Assembly: GCA_963575745.1 (NCBI GenBank)
Contig: CAUYUJ010003630.1
Location: 1-64,000, forward strand
Length of the DNA stretch: 64,000 nucleotides
Direction of reading: 5' to 3'
Source: Prorocentrum cordatum
Lineage: Eukaryota > Sar > Dinophyceae > Prorocentrales > Prorocentraceae
Under the pieces are notes generated by a model. It was not told the DNA's origin. It made no database searches and saw only the letters and a list, made by a program, of their open reading frames with translations. The position numbers and the translations under genes were made by a program. This document shows, piece after piece, positions 20,171-31,767 of this stretch; position 1 is the stretch's first letter, and every line of letters begins with the position of its first letter.

Positions 20171-20935
20171 TATTGGAGACGTAGAGGGATCAGTGATACA
20201 GCTGGCACTTTTGCATTGCGTGTTCCTGTGTAGCCCCATTCTGGTGCATCATTTGCTATAGCGTGCAGGTGACACACTTGTGTTGCCGAGCCGTTGGTCA
20301 CATTAGCTTCAGTGGGTCAGGTTAGCTTTGGCGCAGTGTCGACAGGGCCTGGGCCAGGTTAGGGATTTGCCACGTTAAGGGGGGCTTGTAGCAGGGGAGG
20401 GATGCTCCTGCAGCTCGCTTGACCAGTTCGTATGGTTTCTCTTTGTTGATTCGAGTGCGACGGTAGGCATGTGAGCAGGTCTTGCTCGGTCATTCGAGAG
20501 TCTCACGCCATTCCGCCGACCCCAGTTCAGTTCAGTTCAGAAGCCCTGCGTCCGTACGGCGCGCGAGCAGGGTGAGACCGTGAGCAGCCAAACTGCTCCT
20601 GAGAGGGGCGTGCTGTTTTGGCATCGGCCAGCCCCGAGGAGACAAAATGCCCAGGGTGTTCGTGAGGCTCGTGTGAGAGCTGGAGCGGTGTCGTTCGGCG
20701 CGGCTCTGAGGGCCGTGGTGCAGCAGGTTTCGTGCACTGCAGGGGCCGTGATGGGCCATCTTGTCGGTTCTTCTGTCGTCGTCGGTCCCTTGAGCGGCCA
20801 CCTGGGAGTCACTGGCCTCGTTGCCGGTGTTGCCGTGAGTCGAGCGGCGCGCGGTCGAGGGACCAACTCGCTTTTGTGTACTCCGCGGCTCCTACCTGAC
20901 GCTTGCTGCGTGGAAGCGAGGAGTAGGAACAGGAA
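20171..20935. other. Unassigned stretch
   Basis: No recognisable gene. TTCAGTTCAGTTCAG at about 20526. Mixed composition with short frames on both strands. Confidence 0.35.
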
Positions 20936-21065
20936 CAGGAGGACGATGAGGAGAAGGAGGAGGAGAAGAAGGAGGAGGGAATGGAGGATGAGGAGGAGGA
21001 GGGAATCAGGAGGAGGAGGAGGAAGAGGAGGAGGAGGAGGAGGAGGAGGTCGAGGAGGAGGAGAG
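20936..21065. repeat. GGA triplet tract
   Basis: Interrupted (GGA)n with AGAAGG variants. A shorter one is at 21340-21392. Confidence 0.9.
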
Positions 21066-21539
21066 GGGCGACCAAAATGAACAGGACAGGGTTGCTGCAA
21101 CGACATGTGTCCAGCGTCCAAAAGCGACGGTAAGTCGCAGAGTGGTATCGAAGACGCCTACCGCCAACCACCGCCGCTCCATGTCTTTCGGAAACGCTGG
21201 TTACGCCAGCCACAGCTGGCCGCCCTGGCCAGCACCGGCCAAACGTTGGGCCGAAGTCTGGCCAAGCTATCGGACCATGTGTGTCCCCAGCCGCTGTGGA
21301 ACTCTTTGGGGTAACACTCGGGACAGGAAGAGTCACGAGGAGGACAGGGAGGAGGAGGAGGGCGAGGAGGAGGAAGAAGAGGAGGCCTCCTAAGGCCCTC
21401 TTGGGGACTCCCGGGGGGGACCTGTGATTCTCTCTTGGGGGCCCGGAGGCAAAGGGTCAAGGCTCGGTCGGGGTCAGGGCTCGGGCGGGCTCGGGCCAGG
21501 GCGGTCGGCAAACGCCGAGATACACACGTTGCATCGCGC

Positions 21540-21915
21540 AAAACGACGAAGTCAATATGGAGACCCGAGTAAAACGCCGAGGTGAATACCGAGGTCGACA
21601 TTGAAGTCCGAGAAAACGCCGAGGCGAAAGCCAGGGTCAAGATTGAAGCTCGATTTTGACGCCGAGGTCAATGCCGAGGTCAAGGTCGAGGCCCGAGTGA
21701 AACGCCGAGGTGAAAACCGAAGTCAAATTCGAGGCCCGAGTAAAACGCCGAGGCGAATACTGAGGTCAACATCGAGGTCAAACATTGGCTTAACATTGAG
21801 CCACGCGCGACCGATTGACGTCATCCGAGGCCGGAGCCGAGGTGGACACCGAGGTCGAGATGGAGGCCCGATCAACACGCCGAGGCGAGTGCCGAGGTTG
21901 CAGTGCAGGTCCACG
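21540..21915. repeat. GCCGAGGTCAA-type tandem repeats
   Basis: Degenerate 9-15-bp units such as GCCGAGGTCAA, GCCGAGGCGAA and GAGGCCCGAGTRAAAC over about 375 bp. The plus frame reads Glu/Val/Lys-rich peptides. Confidence 0.8.
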
Positions 21916-21940
21916 TCGAGTCAGCACTGGGGATTGCACG

Positions 21941-22036
21941 AAGGATTGCAAAAAAAACGAAGGATTGCAACAAAAACGAAGGATTGCAACAAAAACGGTT
22001 TTTTTTGCAATCCTTAGGTTTTTTTTTGCAATCCTT
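21941..22036. repeat. Inverted array of AAGGATTGCAACAAAAACG
   Basis: Three direct 19-bp units (21941, 21960, 21979) are followed immediately by two units in inverse orientation (GTTTTTTTTGCAATCCTT at 21998 and 22018). Together they can fold into a long A/T-rich cruciform. The sharp change to A/T-rich sequence in GC-rich surroundings is notable. Confidence 0.9.
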
Positions 22037-22197
22037 CGTTCAGGTGTTGGAGGGGCGCGCCGAGGGTCGGCCTCGCCTGCGCGGCGCGCCCCAGGGACCC
22101 TCCCCCCCCCCGCCGCCGCCTCCCGGTCGCGGTGCGCCCTGCGTCCTGCGTCGCCCCGCCCGCCCCCCCGCGTTGCGCTGCGAGCCCCGAGCCTCCC

Positions 22198-22555
22198 GTG
22201 CGCGGCGCGCCCAGAGTACCCCCCCCCCCCCACGAAACCGCCACCGCGCGCTCGAAGTGCTCTCGATGGATTCCCGAGTCTCCGAGTCCCCGTGCGCGGC
22301 GAGCCCCGAGCTCCCCCGGTCCAAATCGTGGACTATCCCAAGGTTTTGGAAGGATTTTGGCATCTGCTTCTGTTCGGCCTGCCGACGGCCCGAGACGGCC
22401 CAAGAGCCCCCAAAGGTCGCCCCAAGATCGCTCAAGAGGCCTCCAAGAGGGCCCATTTCCTGTGCGCGGCGCGCCCAAAGTACCCCCCCCCCCCCTCGAA
22501 ACCGCACTGCGCGCTCGAAATCGTCTCGATGGATTCCTGAGTCTTCTGGTCCCTG
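22198..22555. repeat. Two direct copies of a ~90-bp unit, 263 bp apart
   Basis: Bases about 22198-22290 and 22461-22553 share TGCGCGGCGCGCCCARAGTA, a C11-C14 run, CGCGCTCGAA and GTCTCGATGGATTCC. Between them lies a short CCCAAGAGCC block of the family described at 17078. Confidence 0.8.
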
Positions 22556-23515
22556 AGACGAGTTCCTGATGGCCCACGGATTCTGCAGGATCCCGGCCAA
22601 ATGCCTCAAGGGTGCCCGAAGGCTTCTGACATTCGCGAAAGGGCCCCCGGAGGATTGCCCACGGATACCTCAGGCCTGAGGTACCCCACAGGGATCCCAG
22701 AGGGATCTCTGCTGAATCTTCCAGGATGCCCGAATCCGTAGGAGTTTTTCTCAGGCATCTTTCAGGAATCCCTTCATCGCGCGCCTCAGGAATCCATCAG
22801 GAATCCCCAGTGGTCAGCAGGAATGCCTTGGGAGTCCCTCACTAACCTGAGCGGCACTCGCAGCCCCAGGAGAATGCCTTGGGACCTCCTCATAGACTCC
22901 CCGCTAACCCCAAAAGACTGAGACCCGGAGATGAGAGTTTCGAGTTTTTCCCGCACGCTGCCGTTGAAAATCGTCTCGCACTGTGGCAGGTAGCTGATGA
23001 CAGCCTGGCCGCGTGAAGTATTCGCGGCAGCGCCCCCGCGCTTCTCCCCGGAGGACACCAAACTATGACTGCAAGCCATTTCGCAGGATGCCAACATTTG
23101 CGGAGGCCGTCGCGTACTACCCCCAAGCGGATCGAGGCTCTGCGCACTGCCCAGAGAAAACGGTCGAGGCTGTTGTACGCACCCCCGAAAAACCTTCGAG
23201 GCCCCGCGCGCTGCCCCCGAAGTGCATCGAGGCTGACGCACGCACTCCATCAACACTTTCGAGGCCTCGATCGCTGCCCCCGAACTGCATCGACTTTGTT
23301 GCAGGTATGCCCAAAAACCATGAACCCCCCGCGCAGTACTCCAAACATGCATCGAAGTTGTTCTGTGGGTCAGCCGAATAACTTCGAGGGGCCACTTTTC
23401 GCGCGCAGGAACGGGCAATCCTCCATGCAAGCAGCATGGTCATTCCCCAATCAGAGCTTGCCTCTGTAGGGGTCCTAGCGGATTCATATGGTTAGGTTAG
23501 GTTTGTCGCCGATTT
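22556..23515. other. Unassigned stretch with GGAATCC words
   Basis: Short degenerate repeats of CAGGAATCCC and GGGATCCC at 22590-22830, then CGAGGC...GCATCGAGG words at 23100-23300. No gene recognised. Confidence 0.4.
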
Positions 23516-23815
23516 TCGCTGCACGCCCGGGTGCCCGGGTGCCTGGGGGTGCCCAGGGCCCGGGTGCCTGGGGGGTTGCCCGGGGGTGCCCGGGTGCCCG
23601 GGTGCCCGCGTGCTTGGGCGTGCCTGGGGGTGCCCGGGGGTGCCCGTGGGTGCCGTATAGCCCTATAGCGCTAAGCCCTATAGCCTTATAGCCCTATAGC
23701 CCAATAGCCCTGTAGCCCTACAACCCTATAGCACTATAGCTCTATAGCCCTATAGCTCAATAGCCCTATAGCCCTATAGCCATAGCCCTATAGCCCCCCT
23801 AGCCCTATAGCCTTG
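23516..23815. repeat. GGGTGCCC and CCCTATAG tandem repeats
   Basis: GGGTGCCCGGGTGCCC units at 23525-23652, then CCCTATAGCCCTATAG-type units, mostly 9 bp, at 23653-23815. Confidence 0.9.
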
Positions 23816-23944
23816 ATTGGGTTTTTTTCTCCGGTATCATGTAGAGAGGGAAAGCTATTTTTTATTGTGGTAAGATCTGTTCAAGGCGGGCTGGATGCAT
23901 GCCTGAATTAGGCTGCCGCTCAAAAGCCCAGAGGGAGGGGTGAT

Positions 23945-23960
23945 GATGGATGGGGGGTGG

Positions 23961-23994
<34 letters not shown>

Positions 23995-24305
23995 GATGAT
24001 GATGCTGATGATGATGATGATGATGAAGATGATGATGATGATGCTGATGATGATGATGCTGATGATGATGCTGATGATGATGAGGATGAGGGTGATGATG
24101 ATGATGCTGATGATGATGATGCTGCTGATGATGATGCTGATGATGATGGTGATGATGATGATGATAATGATGATGATGACGATGATGATGATGCTGATGC
24201 TGATGATGCTGATGATGATGATAACGATGATGATGATAATGATGATGATGATGATGCTGATGCTGATGATGATAATGATGATGATGATGATGATGATGCT
24301 GATGA

Positions 24306-24339
<34 letters not shown>

Positions 24340-24575
24340 GGTGATGATGATGATGATAATGATGATGCTGATGCTGCTGCTGCTGATGATGATGATGATG
24401 CTGATGATGCTGCTGCTGATATTGATGCTGCTGCTGATGCTGATGCTGCTGCTGCTGCTGATGATGATGATGATGCTGATGCTGATGCTGATGCTGATGC
24501 TGGTGATGATGAGCATGATGATGATGATGATGATGCTGATGCTGATGCTGATGATGATGATGATGATGATGATGA
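23945..24575. repeat. (GAT)n microsatellite, left of gap
   Basis: GATGATGCTGATGAT-type repeat running directly into the assembly gap. It reads poly-Asp, poly-Met, poly-His or poly-Ser by frame. Confidence 0.95.
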
Positions 24576-24675
24576 NNNNNNNNNNNNNNNNNNNNNNNNN
24601 NNNNNNNNNNNNNNNNNNNNNNNNNNNNNNNNNNNNNNNNNNNNNNNNNNNNNNNNNNNNNNNNNNNNNNNNNNN
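24576..24675. other. Assembly gap (100 N)
   Basis: Exactly 100 N, the usual placeholder for an unknown length. The left edge is (GAT)n and the right edge is (GGA)n, so the true repeat length is unknown and the two sides may not be adjacent. Confidence 0.98.
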
Positions 24676-25901
24676 GGAGGAGGAGGAGGACGAGGAGGCG
24701 GCGGAGGCAGCGGCCAGCCCGGGGCGAAGAGCGCTGAGGGAAGACGACGAGGAGGAAGGAGGAGGTAGAGGAGGAGGCCGAGGCAGCGGCTGGCCCGGGG
24801 CGAGGTGCGCAGAAGAGGAGGAGCGGCCCGGGTGCCGCCACGGCCAGGGGGGGGGGGATTCAGACCCCTGTCGTCGCACCCCCTGCGACCGGGCGCCCGG
24901 GCTGCGGCTGGGCCTGAGCTGGCGCCGCGACGGCCCCGGCCGCAGGGTGCGGCGGCGGCGCTCCGGCTGCCTGGCGCCCCCGCCCGGCGGCAGTGCGCGC
25001 GGGCCGCCCGACGCGCCGGGCGAGCGGGGGCGCGCGGCGCGGGCGCCCCTGCCGGTCCCCCCCGGAGACAGCCCGGGCCGCCGCCCCCGCCGCCGCCCCC
25101 GCCGCCGCTGCCTCGCCGCCGCCCCCGCCACCGACCGGCTGAGGGGGCCGGGGGACGGGGGGCCCTCCCAGGGCCCCCCGCGGCCGGCGCGGGCGCCGGT
25201 CCGCAGGGAGCGCTCGCCGAGTGCCCCGGGGGTCCCTTCGGACTCGGGGACCCCCGGGGCCCCGCCTGCGGAGGAGGAGGAGGAGGAGGAGGACGAGGAT
25301 GGGGAGGAGGACGGGAGGGGGAGGAGGAGGAGGGGAGGAGGAGGAACAGGAAGAGGAGGAGGAACAGGAGGAGGAGGAGGAGGAGGGGGAGAAGAGGAGG
25401 ACCCGGAAGAAGAGGAGGAGGAGGAGGAGGAAGAGGAGGAGGAGGAGGAGGAGGGGAGGAGGAGGTAGGAGGAGGAGGAGGAGGAGGAGGAGGAGGAGGA
25501 GGAGGGGAGGAGGAGGAGGAGGAGGAGGAGGAGGAGGAGACGAGGAGGAGGAGGAGGGAGGAGGAGGAGGAGGAGGAGGAGGCGAGGAGGAGGAGTAGAG
25601 GAGGAGGATAGGCGGAGAGGAGGAGGGGAGAGGAGGCGGAGAGGGGGCGGAGAGGAGGAGGAGGAGGAAGGAGGAGGAGGAGGAGGAGGAGGAGAGGAGG
25701 AGGAGGAGGAAGAGGAGGAGGAGGAGGAGGAGGAGGAGGAGGAGGAGGAGGAGGAGGAGGAGGGGGATGAGGGGGAGGAGGCGGGGGAGGAGGAGGAGGA
25801 GGAGGAGGAGGGAGGAGGAGGAGGAGGAAGCGGAAGGGAGGAGGAGGAGGAGAGGAGGAGGAGGAGGAGGAGAGAGGAGGAGGAGGAGGAGGATGATGAT
25901 G

Positions 25902-25994
<93 letters not shown>

Positions 25995-25995
25995 C

Positions 25996-26028
<33 letters not shown>

Positions 26029-26045
26029 GGAGGAGGAGGAGGAGG

Positions 26046-26087
<42 letters not shown>

Positions 26088-26250
26088 AGGGGAGGAGGAG
26101 GAGGAGGAGGAGGAGGCGGAGGCGGAGGCGGAGGCGGAGGAGGAGGAGGAGGAGGAGGAGGAGGAGGAGGAGGGGGAGGAGGAGGAAGAGGAGGAGGAGG
26201 AGGAGGAGGAGGAGGAGGAAGACGAGGAGGAGGAGGAGGGCCAAAGCACG
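24676..26250. repeat. (GGA)n tract with a GC-rich island and (GAT)n
   Basis: GGA repeats at 24676-24850 and 25265-25890, (GAT)n at 25890-26030, then GGA/GCAGGA to 26245. Bases 24850-25262 are an extremely GC-rich non-triplet island (GGCGCCCCCGCCCGGC and similar). Every long ORF here is repeat-driven. Confidence 0.9.
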
Positions 26251-27227
26251 CCCAAGATGTCCAACTATGTTGCAGCTCGCCCCCCCGTGCCAAGGCCCCC
26301 TCCTCGTACGTCCCACAAACATGCCTGCTCGCTGCGCGGGGCGCCCCCCCCTTGGCAGACGAGCGTGCCTGGGGCCGCAGCTGAGGTGGAAATTCAGTTT
26401 TGACAGGGACCGTCCTGCATCCTTCGAGATTTAAGGAGCGCGACGCGGGCGACTATAGCGCGATTCGCAGCGATCCCGACGTGGGCCGGTGCCTCCCAAT
26501 CAAGGCGGGGGACATCCGCGGCGTTTTAATTACCACCACAGGTCGGCACGGAGGTTCGGTTCACAGCTTTCAAGAGGAGCTGAAGAATCATTGGGGGACG
26601 CGCAGGATCAACACGGACCGTCCATCATCTTTCGAACTACAAGTGATGCGACGAAATGGGGCAACTAAGGACTAGAAAATCTCGCGCGACAGCGCCCCCC
26701 TCGGAACAGAAATGGCCCTGAGTCCATATAGCTGCTGCGAACGTTTACACGTCTAGTTAACCGGTGGCCCCAGTTTGGCTAGCACGTCAGTCTCCGTCTC
26801 AGGGCTGTTGCTGGGGCCCCGTCAGCTGGCATATTGCGCTTGGCTAGTTTGTGGCTGCCACGCGCAGCTCGCCCAGCCAGATTCTGCTTAGTCGGCAAGC
26901 CCGTCTTGTACCTCCAACGCTCGCTCGACACGCTGGCTCGTGGTGCCTGAGGCCGCCCGCGCACCCCTGCCCTTGTCGACTTACGAATGTCGGGCCTCAG
27001 GCGTGATGGCTTGTGGTATGAGGTCGATCATAGGCACGCGGGCATGTGTTTGAAATAATTCGGACTGTATGAGATTGAGGTATAAGTTGAGGTGCCAGGA
27101 GAGAGGTTGCCCGTGGATGAAGGAGATGGGGAGGATTCGTCACTGAGCATGGCCAAGCCAATTTAGGCAACGACCGGCAGGGCATACTTCTTTGCGTAGG
27201 ATCGATCGGACATCCAGGTTTCAGTCA
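26251..27227. other. Unassigned stretch
   Basis: A plus frame at 26400-26675 has fairly ordinary composition (HPSRFKERDAGDYSAIRS, IKAGDIRGVLITTTGRH) but no recognised domain, and its apparent start TTG is not an ATG. It may be a decayed coding piece of the element remnant that follows. Nothing else seen. Confidence 0.35.
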
Positions 27228-27770
27228 AAGAGTTGGTCAGAAGTTTGGCAAGCCCATGGTGGGCTCCTGGAAGAGGATGATTGATCTAGGTAAGTTTCTC
27301 CAGTCGCGCGACAAACCAGGTTACCTGTTCAAGTGCCACGATAAACCGATTGAGTTGGCGGCTCCGACAGACGCGGATTGTGCTGGGTGTACGAGAACGA
27401 GGAAGTCAACGAGTGGAGAAGTAGTGGTGTGGGGATTTCATGTGATTAAATTGTGGAGCGCGACGCAGAGCGTTGTAGCAGGCCAGCGGGAGCGGCAGAG
27501 TATTATGGAATAGTGGAGGGAGCACATCTTGGACTGGGTTTACACTCACTTCTGACAGGTTTGGAGGGTGAAAGCAGCAGCACTATTCAAAGTGATGCCA
27601 CTGCTGCCTTTGTAATGGCAAGTAGGAGAGGGTTGGGTAAAGTGAGACATATTTAGGTGTTCCAACTGTGGGGGCAAGAAAGAGTAAGGAATGGAGACGT
27701 TAAAGTGATGAAGGTTGGCACGCATGAGAACATTGTGGGTGCATTCGCCGAATGCGTGAGTATCATGATC
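27228..27770 (+). pseudogene. Ty1/copia-like RNase H, broken
   Basis: The classical copia RNase H order is clear. WKRMIDLGKFLQ precedes LAAPTDADCAGCTRTRKSTS (catalytic Asp in DADCAG) and VVVWGFHVIKLWSATQS. After a frame change near 27480-27505 it continues with AAEYYGIVEGAHLGLGL (catalytic Glu in AAEYY) and IQSDATAAFVMASRRGLG KVRHI. A TAG at 27655-27657 replaces the usual Glu after RHI, and the frame then continues VFQLWGQERVRNGDVKV. It is thus inactivated by a frameshift and a stop. No upstream reverse transcriptase or integrase is visible. Confidence 0.85.
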
Positions 27771-27940
27771 AGGCGTCTGGGCTACTCTTCAGCCGGCGCG
27801 TGAGAGTAGGTGCAACTTGGCGCCTGTGGCGGAATGTTAGCAATTGCGGCAATTTCTGCTAACTCAGGCCTCAACGAAGGACTCTGTTCACGCCTGCCAC
27901 CTATTTCTTTTCCCTCTTCACTGGTGTGATTTGATTCGCG

Positions 27941-29815
27941 ATGGCACTGGAGACGCTTCGCATCACGGTGGATGGGCGTTCGGTTAACACCTCGCCGTGT
28001 CGTGCCGTGCCTGGCCAGGCTGTTAACGAGGTGGACCGCGACGTGCGCGAGCTCGTTGCTCTCGCTGAAGCCGGCTTCATAAACGTTGCCGTTTTGGCCC
28101 GAAACGCGAACGCGACCATGGCGCATTGCGCCGACATAATGGAGGCCGCGCGCCAGCCGGTGGGATCTGTTAACGACGAGATCGCTAAGGGGCGGGATCA
28201 GATGAGCAGGGGCTTCATGGATCTCACCCGTGCTAACGAGAAGAACTGGGTCAGCAGACGGAGGGCCGGGCGGTCCAGCTGACTGTAGTTGCCGACGCCA
28301 AAGGGGATGTCGCGCCGCAAGTTGAGACCTTTAACGAGCCGAAGAGAACTGCAGAACATGAGCGTGAATTGAATGCCGGCGGATCGCAGGCAACGTCAAG
28401 GCGCTTTGCGCGAAATTGGTGGAGGTGCAGGACTTGAATGCCGAGCGGCTGCCGGGGCCCACCCGTCTAAAGTCAAAGGCCCAGGCGGGGGCCATCTCCG
28501 CTGCTACTGCCGATCGGTCGGGAGAAGTGGCTGAAGTGTTGCGCAATCCAACTGTCAGGCGCCGCGCCGACTTGCGGGCGGTTCCAGCGGGTGCGAGACT
28601 CATGAAAAGGGGCCGAACCTCGCGCCGTGCAAACGCGGAAGTCAAGCAGCGCGGTTGACGTTCCGCCCGCTCCGCCAGCAGCTCAGATTCCGCCAGCTGC
28701 TCCATGTCCGAATTTTGCCGCGGGCGGCAGTGGCGGCAGCGGGGGCCCTGTCGGCCCCGCGGAGGTCCCGCGTCTGGGGGAACGCGGGGTTTTGGCGGGC
28801 CAGAACAACCACCCTGGCCTTCTGAAACGACAGTTGATCTGACGCGAGACAGGTTGCCGAGGCCCGTGGAGGGGCTTGTCGGCGACGTCATGAAGGGCCT
28901 CGACAATCGCGAGATTATCGAGGTCGACATGCTGGCCAAGAGCATCACCAGGATGCCCGACTTTAACCCGTTTGTCACCGATGTCACAGGGTGGCGCTTC
29001 CGCGAGCGGGGGGGCGAGTGCTGCGGTCCCAATTGCCGAGTCGAGCTGGGGGTTCCTCAGTGGCATGCCGAGTCAGTCAGACTCTTTGCGTTACTGGTGT
29101 GGTGAATCGCATAACAGGGCTGAAGTCAGGCCGGTCAAGATCGCTGATGAGGCCTGCAACCGTGACGAAGTCTTCCAGTGTCAGACGTTCGAGCGTATAT
29201 TTGGCTGTCATGCCAGCGGGCAATTGCCCCGTGATGTCCTCGCTGTTCTTCCTTGCGTGGTGCGACTCTCTCCTGCGCTGCCGCAAATCGGAACATTAAC
29301 GATGGGTTGCGGAAGCCATGCGCCTTGATTCAATGATGCCAGGGGGTTGTCGCGGAGCCAGAGGTCACAATTGATTTTGCGAGGCCTGGTTCAAGTGCAT
29401 GTCGACGTGTTGCCCGAAATTCAGACCTTCGAGCTTGTCAACGTGCTGCAGGCGCGGTTTGGCATGCTGTGGCCGGGAAACCGTCGGCGTGGTCTGCGGC
29501 AGTCTTACGGAGTGCTCCAGCGCCAGCCATGGCGAAATATCAACGGGTGCGGCGGCGATGTGATTCATTGTTGCGCGAGTTCCAATGACCAATGTGATTT
29601 TTACCTTGGAGCGACGCCCCTTGGACTGGCGCAGCACCTGACGAACTGCGAAACCGACCGTTCAGGACCAGATCAGGGGAATTTACAGGTCCAATTCCCC
29701 TCGCCGCATTCTATTGGGCCGGGGCCCCCGAGCGCCGAGAAAGCTTTTATTGGCAGGCGCGGTTCACGTTGTACGATTAGCGGGCAGCAGCGGTTGGTGG
29801 ATCCACAGAGCTGAA
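27941..29815 (+). pseudogene. Decayed coding tract, possibly gag-like
   Basis: An ATG at 27941 opens a protein-like frame (MALETLRITVDGRSVNT, VRELVALAEAGFINVAVLAR, DEIAKGRDQMSRGFMDLT). The coherent reading then hops frames: QLTVVADAKGDVAPQVETF, then KLVEVQDLNAERLPGP, then a Pro/Gly-rich linker, then LPRPVEGLVGDVMKGLDN and IIEVDMLAKSITRMP. Fragments with normal composition persist to about 29815. At least four frame changes are needed. Placement after a copia RNase H remnant hints at a nested or adjacent retroelement, but no diagnostic domain was found. Confidence 0.4.
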
Positions 29816-30219
29816 GATATTATGGGAAGAACGAATGAATCAACCCGGCTCTTGCGCCCTGCCTCTGCGCACCAGATGCGTCTTAGTGGTCAGCCTTGGG
29901 CACTTGCCGTCCCCGTGCAGACTTTGCCGCTCGGCAGGGGGATTGGGGTTGCTGGGCGAACGCGGAGGGGAGGATCCATGCGTACGACGACACCGCGTAC
30001 GTACATGAGCCATGTTCAGACAGAGCGCCGCGGCCTACGTTGCCGTTCGAATGCGCCAGGTCGCCAGGCCGCGCAGAGGCGGGCAGGAAGGGCAGGTTTG
30101 CGGCTGCCGAGGCGCCACGTGATGTGCTTCACGTGATCATACATCATCCGGTTCTCTTCTTTTACTTTGTGCACGTGGGTGAGCGTGAATAGCTTCGTTT
30201 TGTATGCATTAAACCATGC

Positions 30220-30321
<102 letters not shown>

Positions 30322-30383
30322 CCGGAGAGTATGGGCACATAAAAAAACGAAAACATGACATAATCATTAACACCTGCTCTCCG

Positions 30384-30400
30384 TATACTGTTTCAGTATA
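30384..30400. repeat. TATACTG stem-loop
   Basis: Perfect 7-bp arms TATACTG and CAGTATA around TTT. Confidence 0.6.
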
Positions 30401-30549
30401 GCCTATGTTTGCGTGCCGCGCACGCCCGAGTTGCGTTGTGCCGAGAATTTTCCCATTCATCTCAGCCCTCTCGTTGCCATATTGTATCATTAGCACCTTC
30501 CCCGGTGCTTTAGCGGCTGTGTCAGCCGAGGGGGTTGTTAAAGCATGCG

Positions 30550-30865
30550 GCGGCCAGTGGGGAAGCAGGTAACACGGAGTTAAAGTAAGATGGTCGTTGT
30601 TACCAGCGACGTTTTGGCTCAAGCCTTCAACGTTTGGAAGTCTGGCTCATCCGAGTGTAGTGTGAAAACAAGCGCGCGTTACTACGCCGATTCGTTCAAT
30701 GTATTTTGCAGGAGGAGGGCGGAGGAGGTGGGGGAGGAGGAGGAGGAGGAGGAGGACGACGAGGAAGACGAGGGGGAACAAGGGAGGACGCCGACGAGGA
30801 CGAGAAGGGGAGGTGGAGAGGAGGGGGAGGAGTGAAGGAGACAACGTGAGTCTCGAATGGCCAGT
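30550..30865. repeat. Left part of the duplicated segment, copy 2
   Basis: Aligns with 17893-18228 (see that entry), including the GGA run and GTGAGTCTCGAATGGCCAG. It contains TTTTGGCTCAAG at 30612-30623, an exact match to the last 12 nt of the spliced-leader consensus. Confidence 0.8.
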
Positions 30866-30944
30866 CTCGTCTTTTCCCCCACATCCAAAGTGGGGTTCTT
30901 GTTTTCACTGGACACCCCGCGCAGGAACAGGAACCCACCATCAT

Positions 30945-31150
30945 CATCATCATCACTCATTCCTCACTCACTCATCATCGCTCACACACTCACTCACTCA
31001 CTCATTCACCCACCCACTCACTCACTCACTCACTCATCAACAGTCACTCATTCACACGCTCATGAACTCACATATGATGATGATGAGTGTGCGCGTGAGA
31101 GTGTGACCATCATCGCCAGCCAGTCAGTCAGTCACTCATTCACTCACTAG
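30945..31150. repeat. CAT and CTCA microsatellites
   Basis: (ATC)n at 30947-30957, then (ACTC)n interrupted to 31148. Confidence 0.9.
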
Positions 31151-31165
31151 CCTTGGGCCTCGTCT

Positions 31166-31767
31166 GTGAGTGACTTGAGAGGAAGTCTCAAGCGGGAGCC
31201 CCCTCCCTATGGGGCCCGCGGATCATGTTACTAATCCGAGCGGGTCATCCAATTCTTGTAGCTGTCGCCACTTTTGGGTTCTCGCGCTGCCAAAACGCCA
31301 TTCCCAGGCCACATTTGTGAGTGAAACGTGAGGGAGTCTCAAGCGGGACCCCCCTCCTTATGGAGCCCGCGGATCATGTTTCTAATCCGAGCGGGTCATT
31401 CAATTCTTGTAGCTGTCGCCACTTTTGGGTTCTCGCGCTGCCAAAACGCCATTCCCAGGCCACATTTGTGAGTGAAACGTGAGGGAGTCTCAAGCGGGAA
31501 CCCCCTCCTTATGGAGCCCGCGGATCATGTTTCTAATCCGAGCGGCCATCTAATTTTTGCAACTGTCGCCACTTTTGGGCTCTCGCGCTGCCAGAACGCC
31601 ATTCCCAGGCCACATTTGTGAGTGAACTGCGAGGAAGTCTCAAGCGGGAGCCCCCTTCCTATGCGGCCCGCGGATCATGTTCCTAATCCGAGCGGGTCAT
31701 CCAATTCCATCAACTGTCACCATTTTTGGTCTCTCGCGCTGCCAGAACGCCACTCCCAGGCCACATT
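31166..31767. repeat. Four tandem 150-151-bp satellite units
   Basis: Units start near 31166, 31317, 31467 and 31617 with TGAGTGA, then AGTCTCAAGCGGGA, GCCCGCGGATCATGTT, CTAATCCGAGCGG, CTGTCGCCACTTTTGG and CTCTCGCGCTGCC. The interval lies inside copy 2 of the duplicated segment and has no counterpart in copy 1, so it was gained after duplication or lost from copy 1. Confidence 0.93.

Noticed and set aside
18761-20239. 492-codon minus-strand ORF
   Set aside because: Mostly GGT-tract His/Pro/Thr, and it runs antisense into the plastid-protein gene. Only the 42-bp repeat part is of interest and is listed separately.
23862-26322. 800-codon ORFs (poly-His, poly-Ser, poly-Asp, poly-Met)
   Set aside because: Pure (GAT)n/(GGA)n translation running through a gap of unknown length.
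31166-31767. Possible CRISPR array (regular repeats)
   Set aside because: Units of 150-151 bp are repeated end to end without unique spacers, in eukaryotic-type DNA.
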